Shown here piece by piece: positions 8,109 to 17,891 of a stretch of DNA of 54,810 bases; the first letter of the stretch is position 1, and every line of letters begins with the position of its first letter. A model generated the notes under the pieces. The model saw only the letters and a list, made by a program, of their open reading frames with translations. It did not search any database and was not told the DNA's origin. A program made the position numbers and the translations under genes. The DNA is from Myxococcales bacterium (lineage in GTDB: Bacteria; Myxococcota_A; Polyangia; Polyangiales; Polyangiaceae). The stretch covers positions 1 through 54,810 of the forward strand of contig JACPVJ010000048.1 in NCBI GenBank assembly GCA_016191785.1, read 5' to 3'.

Positions 8109-10604
8109 TCAGCTCGGAGTCGCCTCGAGCGCTCGACGGTACCGCTCGCGCCGAAGCTGGTCGTAGAGGAGCTCGTAGGCTTCGTCCAGCACCTCGAGGA
8201 TCAAGTCCACGTCCTCGCGCAGGCTCGCGGTGCTGGCCGTGAGGATCCGGCCGGGGTCGAACTCGCGCCGCAAATCCCCGTAGGCGCGCTGCACGTCGTA
8301 GGTTGTGGCGCCCTTGGCGACACCGAGCAGGGCGAAGTAGTCGCCTTCTTCGACCAGCGCCCGGCGGGCGTGGATGCGTGCGCGCAGGGCTTGCTCGTCG
8401 AGCGCGTCGTACGCCCTCGGCGCGCTGGGCGGCTTGCCGGGCGGCGTCTGGGCGGGTGACAGCGCCTCGAGCACCCCGAGCTCTACCAGCGCGTAGACCA
8501 CCGCCGAGAGGTCGCGGGGGGCGCCGGCACCGGCCAACTCGCCCAGGGTCGCGGACTTCGCGCGCCCGATCCACACCGACTCCTCGGGGGAAAGGGCGCA
8601 CTCCGTCAGCAGCGCCGCGCCCGGTCCGTCGATCAACCGGGCGCGCGCGCCGCCCAGCCGCGCTTCGGCTTCCTCGGGCGCGACGACCCGGCGCACGATC
8701 TCGACGTAGACCTCGGCTCCCGTGGCGCCGCCGAACACGGCTGGTTCAGCCTGCAGGCGCGCGGGGATGTCGCGCTCGAGCCCCGCCGATCCGGAGGTCA
8801 TTTCCAGCGCGCGCCCGATCAGCCACTCGGCGTGGGCTCGCAGCACGGGCCAGAGTTCGTCTTGCCGAAGATGCCCGTGAGCGATCAGCGCGGCGCCGGC
8901 GTGGCGCCCGAACGCCGGTAGCTTGTGCCCGAGCGCCTTCTGCACGTCGGGTGCCAGCGTCCCTCGCTCGGTCAGGAACGCCACCAACGACTCGTCGGCG
9001 ATGCCCGAGGCCGCCGTGACGAAGTCGCCGTCGCGCAGCACGATGCGTCGGATCCCGGCGTCGGACTCGAAGGCGAGCGCGCCGGTGAACCGCGAGCGGA
9101 TCGTGCGCGCCAGGCCTTTCGCGCTGTCGCCGCGAGCGAGCGCTTGCGGGATCTCCAGGGCCTCGGCGATCGGGGGCTCCGGCCGCGCGGACTCGGGCAG
9201 GGGCGCCTCGACCTGCGTGATCCGACCCAAGCGGATCCCGTTGGGCGTGGGTGCCGGGGGCAGGGGTGTCGGTCGAGCCACCGCGGTGCGCGCGTCGAGG
9301 TCGCGCGTACCGAGCGATCTCGGTTCGATGCTCGTCATCGCGCTCAGCGCGCTCACGGACTGCGGGGATTGGCTCGGCGGCTCGGGGGAGCTCGAAGGCA
9401 GAGCTGGAGGGGTTCTCGGTGGTTCCTCCAGCGACACGAAGGGCGCCTCGACCGGGGATCGTTCGCGCGCCGGCGGGGCAGCGGTGGGGCCGGCGGCGCC
9501 CTGCAGCTCGGCGGTCGGCGCGGGCAGGGGGCCAAGCGCTCCGACGCCAGTGCGCCCGCCGCTCGTCCCCGAGGCCGTGAGCAGTCCCGTTCGCGCGCTT
9601 CCCCCCGAGGCCGATCCATCGCCGGTCCCGGTCCCTCCGCCGTCGTCGTCTTCGTCCTCGTCGATCCCCAGCGGCTCATCTAGCGCCGACAGGACGTCCG
9701 CGGGGAGCACGGCGTCCACCTCGTCCTCCGGCGTCATGCGCAGCGACGCCGGGGCGCGCTGCGAGCCCTGGGTGCCGCCAATGCGCTGCTCGGCGCGAGC
9801 GAGGATGCCCTCGAGCTCGGCGCTGATCTCGGACTTGACCACGTGCCGGCCGATGGCGGACCCCAGGCCGTCGGGATCGGCACCGAAACCCAGTGGGATT
9901 GGCCGCGGCAGGCTCGGCTCGGGCGAGGGGATCGAGCTGGTGGGCTCGGGCGGTGCCGAAGCGTGCGCCGGCGGCAACGAGCTAGGTCCCGAGTCCGGCA
10001 CGGGCGAGGGACGCTTCGCCCTCGGCGGAGTGGTCGACGCCACGCGCGCGCCAGGTGACGCAGGTGGCGTCGGCGGTACCGACGAGATCACCTCGGGGCG
10101 CGGGGGCGGGGGCGGGCGCGCCGAGTCGGGCGAGCGCGGCAGCGCCGCCGGCGGTCGACTCGAAGGGCCGGTGCCCGCCCGGCGCGAGGGGTCGGGCTCC
10201 GACGGCGGTCCGATCAGGGCCTCGACCTTGCGCAGCAGGCCGAAGGTGTCGACGGGTCGCACGAAGAAGCCGCTCGACTCGTGGAACACGTCATCGCGCA
10301 GCTCGTCGAGCGATCGGCTGGGTTGGCCGAAGAAGACGATGTCCACCTGCCCGCCTCCGGGCACCTCGCGCAGGCGGCGCACCTGGTCGAGCGCTGGAGC
10401 CGCGTCGACGTCACACAAGATCAACGCGGGTTTCTGGACCGACACTCGGCCCACGAGCAATGCCAGAGGCACTTCGACCACGGCGTACCCGCGGCTGCGA
10501 AGCGCGCTCATCAACCGCCCGGCCTCCGCCGAGGCGTCACTGATGAAGATGAGCTGTTCGTCGCGCGGCGTGCTCGATTCGCCGCCCGAGCCTTCGGAAC
10601 CCAC
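8109..10604 (-). CDS. Receiver-like, DUF4388 and degenerate J-domain regulatory protein
   Basis: 831 residues from a GTG start. The N-terminal about 125 residues form a receiver-like domain with Asp65 (LILCDVDA) at the usual phospho-acceptor place. A disordered Pro/Ser/Thr-rich stretch of about 330 residues follows. A DUF4388 domain comes next (RSRFTGALAF, then LRDGDFVTAASG), then an uncharacterised helical region. The last about 65 residues look like a J domain (YFALLGVAKGATTYDVQRAY), but the HPD tripeptide that activates DnaK is replaced by FDP. DUF4388 with receivers is typical of myxobacterial signalling proteins. Without HPD the J-like module is probably a docking domain. No partner gene is adjacent. 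Confidence 0.82.
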   Translation of the reverse strand: MGSEGSGGESSTPRDEQLIFISDASAEAGRLMSALRSRGYAVVEVPLALLVGRVSVQKPALILCDVDAAPALDQVRRLREVPGGGQVDIVFFGQPSRSLDELRDDVFHESSGFFVRPVDTFGLLRKVEALIGPPSEPDPSRRAGTGPSSRPPAALPRSPDSARPPPPPRPEVISSVPPTPPASPGARVASTTPPRAKRPSPVPDSGPSSLPPAHASAPPEPTSSIPSPEPSLPRPIPLGFGADPDGLGSAIGRHVVKSEISAELEGILARAEQRIGGTQGSQRAPASLRMTPEDEVDAVLPADVLSALDEPLGIDEDEDDDGGGTGTGDGSASGGSARTGLLTASGTSGGRTGVGALGPLPAPTAELQGAAGPTAAPPARERSPVEAPFVSLEEPPRTPPALPSSSPEPPSQSPQSVSALSAMTSIEPRSLGTRDLDARTAVARPTPLPPAPTPNGIRLGRITQVEAPLPESARPEPPIAEALEIPQALARGDSAKGLARTIRSRFTGALAFESDAGIRRIVLRDGDFVTAASGIADESLVAFLTERGTLAPDVQKALGHKLPAFGRHAGAALIAHGHLRQDELWPVLRAHAEWLIGRALEMTSGSAGLERDIPARLQAEPAVFGGATGAEVYVEIVRRVVAPEEAEARLGGARARLIDGPGAALLTECALSPEESVWIGRAKSATLGELAGAGAPRDLSAVVYALVELGVLEALSPAQTPPGKPPSAPRAYDALDEQALRARIHARRALVEEGDYFALLGVAKGATTYDVQRAYGDLRREFDPGRILTASTASLREDVDLILEVLDEAYELLYDQLRRERYRRALEATPS

Positions 10605-10657
10605 GATGGGAGCAGTCTACGGCAGATGCGGTCGGCTTCGCGACCTCTTGGCCGATC

Positions 10658-10789
10658 TCAGCGCTCGCCTCGTTTGCCCGACAGGGCTGCGCCGGCAGCG
10701 GCGCCGAGCCGGGGCCACCAGCCGGCGGTGAGCACCGCCACCACCACGAATCCCACGACGAATGCCTCACCGGGCGTGAGCCCCAGCAT
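10658..10789 (-). CDS. Small single-pass membrane protein (43 residues)
   Basis: A short minus-strand gene between the DUF4388 regulator and folK. The ATG at 10789 begins MLGLTPGEAF. Residues 9-25 form one hydrophobic helix (FVVGFVVVAVLTAGWW), followed by PRLGAAAGAA and a basic end SGKRGER. A short membrane helix followed by an amphipathic Gly/Ala helix and a charged tail recalls TatA/MttA-type proteins, but it is shorter than a real TatA and lacks the canonical Phe-Gly hinge. Coding looks real because the frame gives clean composition and the gene sits 53 bases upstream of the next minus-strand gene. Function is unknown. Confidence 0.55.
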   Translation of the reverse strand: MLGLTPGEAFVVGFVVVAVLTAGWWPRLGAAAGAALSGKRGER

Positions 10790-10823
10790 GACCCACCGAT
10801 ATCGCGCTAGCCTGCCCCCCGCA

Positions 10824-11327
10824 ATGCCTCTTCCGGTTCGCTACGTGGTCGGGCTCGGCTCGAACCTGGGGGACCGGCTGGGTCACCTCGGAAAGGCATC
10901 CCAACGAATCGCTCGGCTCGGCCCGGTCCTCGAGCGCTCGGCGGTGTACGAGTCTGCCGCGTGGGGTGGGCCGGACCAGGGCCCCTTTCTGAACGCGGCG
11001 CTCACTCTCCAGGTCACGCTCGACGCCGGCGCCCTCCTGGCGGCGCTGCTCGAGATCGAGGGCGCCCTCGGCCGTGAGCGCCGGGAGCGGTGGGGGCCCA
11101 GGACCATCGACCTGGACGTCCTCTGGGGCGACGGCGTCATGATCGACACCCCGGGCCTCCGTATTCCTCACGAGCGCTTGACCGAACGGACCTTCGCGTT
11201 GCGCCCCCTCCTCGACCTGGTCCCGGACGCCGGCCCCCCAGAGGGCGGAGAGCCCTACGCGGTGACCCTGAGTCGACTCTCGGAGCCCGCCGTCGTTCGG
11301 GTTTTCCAGCCCAGCCGCTGGGCCTGA
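10824..11327 (+). CDS. folK: 2-amino-4-hydroxy-6-hydroxymethyldihydropteridine pyrophosphokinase
   Basis: 167 residues. HPPK transfers pyrophosphate from ATP to 6-hydroxymethyl-7,8-dihydropterin in folate synthesis. The family signatures are all present: VGLGSNLGDR at the N-terminus, GPFLNAAL for pterin binding, and the long motif LGRERRERWGPRTIDLDVL, whose two Asp residues bind magnesium. IPHERLTERTFALRPLLDL follows as in other FolK proteins. Length is normal. No other folate gene is nearby; the ATP synthase genes start 69 bases downstream. A TAGCCT box lies ten bases before the ATG (10808-10813). Confidence 0.95.
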   Translation: MPLPVRYVVGLGSNLGDRLGHLGKASQRIARLGPVLERSAVYESAAWGGPDQGPFLNAALTLQVTLDAGALLAALLEIEGALGRERRERWGPRTIDLDVLWGDGVMIDTPGLRIPHERLTERTFALRPLLDLVPDAGPPEGGEPYAVTLSRLSEPAVVRVFQPSRWA

Positions 11328-11396
11328 TCCGACCCCGGGCGGTCATCACGCACTGCGCTAGACACGCCGGACGCGAGGTGGTACGTCGCGCGCGCC

Positions 11397-11873
11397 GTGA
11401 TCGACCATCCCATGCTCGGTGCCGCGATGAGCGGGGGGATCAGCATCGACTTCGACAAGACTTTCGTCTTGCAGATGGGCATCTTTGCGTTGCTCATCGT
11501 CGTCCTGAAGCCCCTGCTGTTCGACCCCATCTTGAAGGTGTTCGAAGAGCGCGAAAGACGCACCGACGGCGCCCGCTCCGAGGCCCGCTCGATGCAGGAA
11601 GAAGCGGGTCAGCTCCTCAGGCGGTACGAGTCGGAGCTCGAGCGCGTACACCGCGTGGCCGGCGAAGAGCGCGACCACCTCCGCGCCGAGACCACCAAGC
11701 TCGAGGCCGAGATTTTGCGCGAGGCGCGCACCGTGTCGAACCGCATCGTCGACGAGGGCCGGAAGAAGGTCGAGACCGAGGTCAACGCGATCCGCTTCGA
11801 CCTGGGGCGACAGACCGAGCAGATCTCGCGCGAGGTCGCGGGTCGCGTGCTCGGCCGAGAGGTGAGCCGATGA
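11397..11873 (+). CDS. atpF: ATP synthase F0 subunit b' (first b-type subunit)
   Basis: 158 residues from GTG 11397 (an ATG lies 15 bases further). A short N-terminus, one membrane helix (about 22-40, MGIFALLIVVLKPLLFDPI) and a long charged coiled coil are the normal b/b' design, here without a signal peptide. The b dimer is the peripheral stalk that holds F1 still against the rotor. It overlaps the next gene by four bases (ATGA), and that gene encodes a second, different b-type subunit. Bacteria with two b genes usually build a b-b' heterodimer. Which of the two should be called b or b' cannot be settled from this sequence. Confidence 0.88.
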   Translation: MIDHPMLGAAMSGGISIDFDKTFVLQMGIFALLIVVLKPLLFDPILKVFEERERRTDGARSEARSMQEEAGQLLRRYESELERVHRVAGEERDHLRAETTKLEAEILREARTVSNRIVDEGRKKVETEVNAIRFDLGRQTEQISREVAGRVLGREVSR

Positions 11874-12625
11874 GCCGGACCCACCTCTTGTCCGCGCTCT
11901 TGGCTGCCCTGGCGCTCCTCGCGAGCGGCCCGGCCTGGGCCGAGAAGTCCGCGCCCCACGCCCCGCCGGGTGCAGGGGCGGGCGCCCACGCTCCGGCGGC
12001 CGGCGAGGCCGACGCGCACGGCGGGGGCCACGGCACCGACCACGGCCCGGGGCCGATCAACTGGTACTACGGCATGCTGGCCGAGACCGACACGCACGAG
12101 CCCAACCTGCTGTTTCGCCCCAAGGGGATGCAGCCGCCGCTGGGCGCGATGCTGCTCAACACCGGCATCTTGTTCTACGTCATCTACCGCTTCGGCAAGC
12201 GCCCTCTCGCCGAGGCGGTGAAGAAGCGCAAGGCCGCCATCATGCAGGGCATGGACGACGCGGCGCGCATGAAGGAAGAGGCAGCCGATCGCCTGGCCGA
12301 GTACGAAGAGAAGCTCGAGCACGTGGACGAAGAGATCGAGCGCCTGAAGCGCGAGATGCGCGAGGCGGGCGAGGCCGAGCGTGCGCGGATCTTGGCCGAG
12401 GCCAAAGAGCGCAGCCTGCGCATGGAGCGCGACTCGCGCCTGCTGATCGAACAAGAGCTCAAAGCTGCGCGTCAGGCGCTGGTTCGAGAGGCCGTCGAAG
12501 GCGCCGTCAAGAGCGCTGGCGAGATCTTGGCGAGAGAGATCGGCGCCGCCGATCACGCCCGCATGGCCGACGAGTATTTGGCGGGGCTCGATCAGGCCGT
12601 CATCAGCAAAGGAGGCCAAGCATGA
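11870..12625 (+). CDS. atpF: ATP synthase F0 subunit b with signal peptide and His-rich periplasmic segment
   Basis: 251 residues, much longer than the usual 155-170. It starts with a clear signal peptide (residues 1-24, ending PAWA), then a Gly/Pro/His region with His at 30, 40, 50, 54 and 58. About 30 further residues precede the conserved membrane helix at 90-108 (LGAMLLNTGILFYVIYRFG). The rest is the standard stalk coiled coil (about 110-235). The extra N-terminal part would lie in the periplasm, where b subunits normally have only a few residues. It overlaps both neighbours by four bases. The role of the extension is unknown; metal binding or an envelope contact is possible. Confidence 0.88.
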   Translation: MSRTHLLSALLAALALLASGPAWAEKSAPHAPPGAGAGAHAPAAGEADAHGGGHGTDHGPGPINWYYGMLAETDTHEPNLLFRPKGMQPPLGAMLLNTGILFYVIYRFGKRPLAEAVKKRKAAIMQGMDDAARMKEEAADRLAEYEEKLEHVDEEIERLKREMREAGEAERARILAEAKERSLRMERDSRLLIEQELKAARQALVREAVEGAVKSAGEILAREIGAADHARMADEYLAGLDQAVISKGGQA

Positions 12626-13164
12626 TCAGCTCGGCCATCGTCGATCGTTATGCCCGGGCCATCTTCGAGCTCGGGGTCGAGGCGGGCCAGCTCAGCCAGC
12701 TGAGCGAGCAAGTGCGCAGCTTTGCCGCCGCGTACACCACCAGCAAAGAGCTGCGCATGGTCGCCGAGAATCCCCTCGTGCCCGCCGAGCAACGCGACCT
12801 GATCCTGAAGGACATCGGCGCGCGCCTCGGCCTTGGCGAGCTGGCCATCAACTCCGTGCGGGTGCTCGCAGAGCGCCGTCGGCTGACCGCCCTGCCCGAC
12901 GTCGCCAAACGTCTGGGGAGCCTCGCCGACGAGAAGGCTGGCGTCATCCGCGCCCGGGTGGCGAGCGCCGTCCCGCTCTCGGAAGACTTCTACGCGAAGC
13001 TCGCTCAGAAGCTCGAGGCCAAGACCAAGCAGAAGGTCGTGATCGAGCGCGAGCACGATCCCAGCTTGCTCGCCGGTGTGGTGACCAAGCTCGGCGACAA
13101 CACGATCGACGGGAGCCTCAAGGGAAGGCTGCAGGCACTGGAGCGGAGCCTGCTCCAAGTCTGA
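12622..13164 (+). CDS. atpH: ATP synthase F1 subunit delta
   Basis: 180 residues, the usual length. The N-terminal helical part begins [18 protein letters not shown], and the C-terminal part contains the conserved [18 protein letters not shown] and [21 protein letters not shown]. Delta joins the b stalk to the top of the alpha3-beta3 head and is essential for coupling. It overlaps the upstream b gene by four bases. A gap of 100 bases containing an inverted repeat separates it from atpA, the largest gap in the operon. Confidence 0.94.
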   Translation: MISSAIVDRYARAIFELGVEAGQLSQLSEQVRSFAAAYTTSKELRMVAENPLVPAEQRDLILKDIGARLGLGELAINSVRVLAERRRLTALPDVAKRLGSLADEKAGVIRARVASAVPLSEDFYAKLAQKLEAKTKQKVVIEREHDPSLLAGVVTKLGDNTIDGSLKGRLQALERSLLQV

Positions 13165-13231
13165 GCCATCGGCCGCCCGCTCGCCCTGCCACTCACCCGA
13201 CCTGCCCCCACCCGCGTTTCCCGATTTTACC

Positions 13232-13245
13232 GACCTGAACAGGTC
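13232..13245. repeat. Inverted repeat GACCTG-AA-CAGGTC upstream of atpA
   Basis: Two perfect 6-base arms separated by two bases lie in the atpH-atpA gap, ending 19 bases before the atpA ATG. It could be a dimeric regulator site or chance; no function is known. Confidence 0.3.
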
Positions 13246-13264
13246 CTTGCCCTGCGACAGAACC

Positions 13265-14947
<1,683 letters not shown>

Positions 14948-14953
14948 GGTCTG

Positions 14954-15859
14954 ATGGCCAACCTCAAAGCCATTCGCAAGCGCATCGTCTCGGTCAAGAG
15001 CACTCAGAAGATCACCCGCGCCATGAAGATGGTGGCCGGGGCGCGCCTGAACCGCGCCCAGCAGCGGATCTTGGCGCTTCGCCCCTATGCGGTGAAGACG
15101 GGCCACGTGCTGGCCGAGGTCACGGCGGCGGCGAACCGCCGTCTGGAAGAGGGCGGCGGCGGAGTGGATGCCGAGCACCCGCTGCTCGCACGCCGGCCCG
15201 AGAACAACGTCCTCATGCTGGTCATCACCAGCGACCGAGGCCTCTGCGGTGCGTTCAACACCAACATTCTCCGCCTCGCCGAGCGCCAGTGGCGCGAGCG
15301 TGAAGCCCAGGGACAGAAGGTGCAAATCGCGGTCATCGGCCGCAAGGGGCGCGACTTCTTCAAGCGCCGCCACGCGCCGGTGATGCACGTGTTTTCGGGC
15401 GTCTGGGATCGCCTCGACCTCGAGCAGGCCCGGGACGTGGCGCGCGTGGTCCTCAAACCCTTCTTGTCCGGCGAGGTCGACGCGATCTTGCTCGTGTACA
15501 ACGAGTTCAAGAGCGCCATGACCCAGCGCGTGGTGTGCGAGCCGCTCTTCCCTTTGCCGGTGGCGGCGGTGGAAGAGGCCGCCGAGCCCAGCTACGAGCG
15601 CGAGTTCATCTTCGAGCCCAACAAAGAGGCGCTGCTCGAGCGCCTGGTCCCGATGTACGTCGAGATCAGCGTGCTCCGCGCGTTGCTCGAGAGCATGGCC
15701 AGCGAGCTCGGCGCCCGCATGACGGCCATGGACTCGGCCACCAAGAACGCGGCCGAGATGATCGACCGCCTGACGCTGAGCTACAACCGCGCTCGCCAGG
15801 CCGCGATCACCACCGAGCTGATGGAGATCATCGGCGGCGCCGAAGCGCTGAAGGGCTGA
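14954..15859 (+). CDS. atpG: ATP synthase F1 subunit gamma
   Basis: 301 residues. The N-terminal rotor helix (KAIRKRIVSVKSTQKITRAMKMVA) and the C-terminal helix (AAEMIDRLTLSYNRARQAAITTELMEIIGGAEAL, conserved at both ends) are intact, and the Rossmann-like middle domain has LVITSDRGLCGAFN. Gamma is the rotating shaft inside the head. It is the last gene of the block: normally beta and epsilon follow, but here the next gene is a Sel1-repeat lipoprotein on the other strand, so those subunits are encoded elsewhere. A GC-rich hairpin follows at 15862-15898. Confidence 0.95.
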   Translation: MANLKAIRKRIVSVKSTQKITRAMKMVAGARLNRAQQRILALRPYAVKTGHVLAEVTAAANRRLEEGGGGVDAEHPLLARRPENNVLMLVITSDRGLCGAFNTNILRLAERQWREREAQGQKVQIAVIGRKGRDFFKRRHAPVMHVFSGVWDRLDLEQARDVARVVLKPFLSGEVDAILLVYNEFKSAMTQRVVCEPLFPLPVAAVEEAAEPSYEREFIFEPNKEALLERLVPMYVEISVLRALLESMASELGARMTAMDSATKNAAEMIDRLTLSYNRARQAAITTELMEIIGGAEALKG

Positions 15860-15861
15860 GC

Positions 15862-15898
15862 GCCGCCCGCGGCCTCGGTGGCCCAGGGGGCCGGCGGC
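15862..15898. terminator. GC hairpin between convergent atpG and the Sel1-repeat gene
   Basis: GCCGCC (15862-15867) and GGCC (15871-15874) can pair with GGCC (15889-15892) and GGCGGC (15893-15898), leaving a three-base bulge. It fills the 39-base gap between two convergent genes and could stop transcripts from both sides. No T-run is seen. Confidence 0.35.
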
Positions 15899-17728
15899 TC
15901 ACTTCGCCGGGGGGTGCTTGGCGAGCTCGCAAGCCCAGCGATCGCCCATCTTACAGCTCGTCGCCAGCAGCTGCTTGCCCTCGTTCGGCGAGCGTCCGCT
16001 CAGGCCGAGCACAGCCATGAAGGTGCAGTCGCGAGCCTCCCCCGCCGCGCACGTCTCGGCGAGTTGCTCGGCGTTTTCCCGGGCTTCTTTCCGCTCGATG
16101 GGGTAGCTCGCGCCGTAGAAGACGTTCAGCACGACGCACGCAAAGAGCGTGTTGCCCATCGTGGCTCGGGACTTGATCCGGTGCTCGCAGGCCTTCTCGA
16201 GCTCGACCTCCGCGCGCTTCCAGTCGTGCTTGCGGCTCCCGAGGTCGTACATCAGAGCGATGCCTCGGTCCGCGCAGGCGGAGGGGTGGATCTCGCAGAT
16301 CCCGCGATAGATCTGATCCGCGAACGTCTCGTTCTTCGGGAACCCTCGGCCGACTTCGTGCATGTAGCCCCAGTTCGTGCAGCCTGCGGCGACGCCACCG
16401 TCGCACGCGCGCTTGAACAGCGCTGCGGCCACCGGGTCGTCCTTCGGCACGCCACCCATCCCCGTGAAGGTCAGCGACCCCACGTCGTTGCACGCGAGCT
16501 CATCGCCCCCGTTGCAGCCGATTCGAAGCAGTTTGACTGCGAGCGGTCGGTTCTTCGGCACCGTGTCGCCCAAATAGTAGACCCGGCCCGCGGCGCTGCA
16601 GGCGGCCGCCACGCCGGACTCGCAGCCCGGCAGGTAGAGCTTGAGGGCCTTCACGACGTCTTTCGCGACGGACCGGCCCTCTGCGTACATCATGCCGAGC
16701 CAGTAGCAGCCGTCCACCGACTTGGCCGTGCACGCCTTGTCGAACGCCGTCACCGCGTCGGCGTCGCTGACTGCGACGCCCTTGCCGATCAGCAGCATCT
16801 GCCCGAGCGTGACACAGCTCGCCGCGTTTCCGCGCTCGCACTGGACCTTGCAGTCCGGGTCACCGTGCTTGCAGGCGTGCGGCGCCGACGCCTTCGGCGT
16901 GGTGCACTTGCCGGCCGCGAACACGAACCCCGAAGGGCACGCGCTGCCGTCCGGCTCCGCGCCGAGAGGACCGGCGGCCGACGGTTGGTCGAGCCGGATC
17001 AGCTCCAGACGAAGCAGCGCTCCGCACTTTGGCGGTGGCGCGCTCGCGTCGGGCGCCGCCTGGCGGCACGCCTCGAGCGTACCGTCCGAACTCCGGAGCT
17101 GCTTCTGTCCGCGGTGGCTTGCTGACACGCCGGCGCCGAAGATCTCGACCGCGACGCGGGTACGGCCGCGGGCGGCGCTCTGCAGGGCGAATGCGCCGAC
17201 GGTGGCGCCGCGCACGAAGTGGGTCGCGCCCTCGCACTGGCCCGTGAGGTCGGTGCGCGAGGCTTTCGCCCAGGTTGTCTTCCTCTTCCCGACCATGGCG
17301 ATGGCGATGGCGATCTCGCTGCCCTTGCCCAGATCGGCGCCGACCTGGGCCAGGATGCTCAGCCCGCTCCCGGGCAGGTTGGCCTTCACCTCGTCGGCGC
17401 TCTCGAGGGCAATGACCTGCTCTTTGGTACTGACGCCGATGAACCCGTAGGTGCCGTTGATGCGGCAGTCCTTGAGCAGCCGCAGCCCTTTCGCGTCGTA
17501 GCTGACCACCGCCACTCCCTCGCGCATCGCGACTTCGAGGTCACCGCGGTGCTCGGGTTGCCAGTCGACCACCAGGGGGTTGCCCGTACCCTCGATCACG
17601 AGGGCCGACTCGGAGCCGCGAGCCGAGGCGGCCGACGGAGGCTCGGGCTCGACGGGCGGTCGCGGGCAAGCGGTCAGGGAGAGCGCGGAGAGCGCAGCTC
17701 CCGCGTGGATGGCGTGGATTCGTCCCAT
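15899..17728 (-). CDS. Sel1-like repeat lipoprotein with paired cysteines
   Basis: 609 residues from ATG 17728, which gives a lipoprotein signal ending LSLTAC. The N-terminal half (about 40-310) is an unassigned domain. The C-terminal half (about 320-600) holds tandem Sel1-like alpha-alpha repeats of about 36 residues, for example DAVTAFDKACTAKSVDGCYWLGMMYAEG and its copies. Each repeat has Cys residues spaced as in Helicobacter Hcp proteins, where they form a disulfide in every repeat, which fits an exported protein. Sel1 repeats are protein-binding scaffolds. It is divergent from glmS with a 163-base gap. The partner is unknown. Confidence 0.82.
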   Translation of the reverse strand: MGRIHAIHAGAALSALSLTACPRPPVEPEPPSAASARGSESALVIEGTGNPLVVDWQPEHRGDLEVAMREGVAVVSYDAKGLRLLKDCRINGTYGFIGVSTKEQVIALESADEVKANLPGSGLSILAQVGADLGKGSEIAIAIAMVGKRKTTWAKASRTDLTGQCEGATHFVRGATVGAFALQSAARGRTRVAVEIFGAGVSASHRGQKQLRSSDGTLEACRQAAPDASAPPPKCGALLRLELIRLDQPSAAGPLGAEPDGSACPSGFVFAAGKCTTPKASAPHACKHGDPDCKVQCERGNAASCVTLGQMLLIGKGVAVSDADAVTAFDKACTAKSVDGCYWLGMMYAEGRSVAKDVVKALKLYLPGCESGVAAACSAAGRVYYLGDTVPKNRPLAVKLLRIGCNGGDELACNDVGSLTFTGMGGVPKDDPVAAALFKRACDGGVAAGCTNWGYMHEVGRGFPKNETFADQIYRGICEIHPSACADRGIALMYDLGSRKHDWKRAEVELEKACEHRIKSRATMGNTLFACVVLNVFYGASYPIERKEARENAEQLAETCAAGEARDCTFMAVLGLSGRSPNEGKQLLATSCKMGDRWACELAKHPPAK

Positions 17729-17891
17729 GGCGGCGCAACCGAGGGTACCAGAGGGATCGCGGCGGCCGCGCCCCGGTCGTGCCGCCAGCGCCCGAAGCGA
17801 AAAACTGGCCAACCCGCCGGCCGAGTGGGAAATACCGGTGGCCCCGGCTTGAACCGCCGGCGGGCCCGCGGAATCAGAGGAACCACCCAAC

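Noticed and set aside
17760..17891. glmS ribozyme upstream of glmS
   Set aside because: The 163-base leader region has GC-rich inverted repeats but not the conserved glmS ribozyme core, and the gene has an ordinary Shine-Dalgarno.
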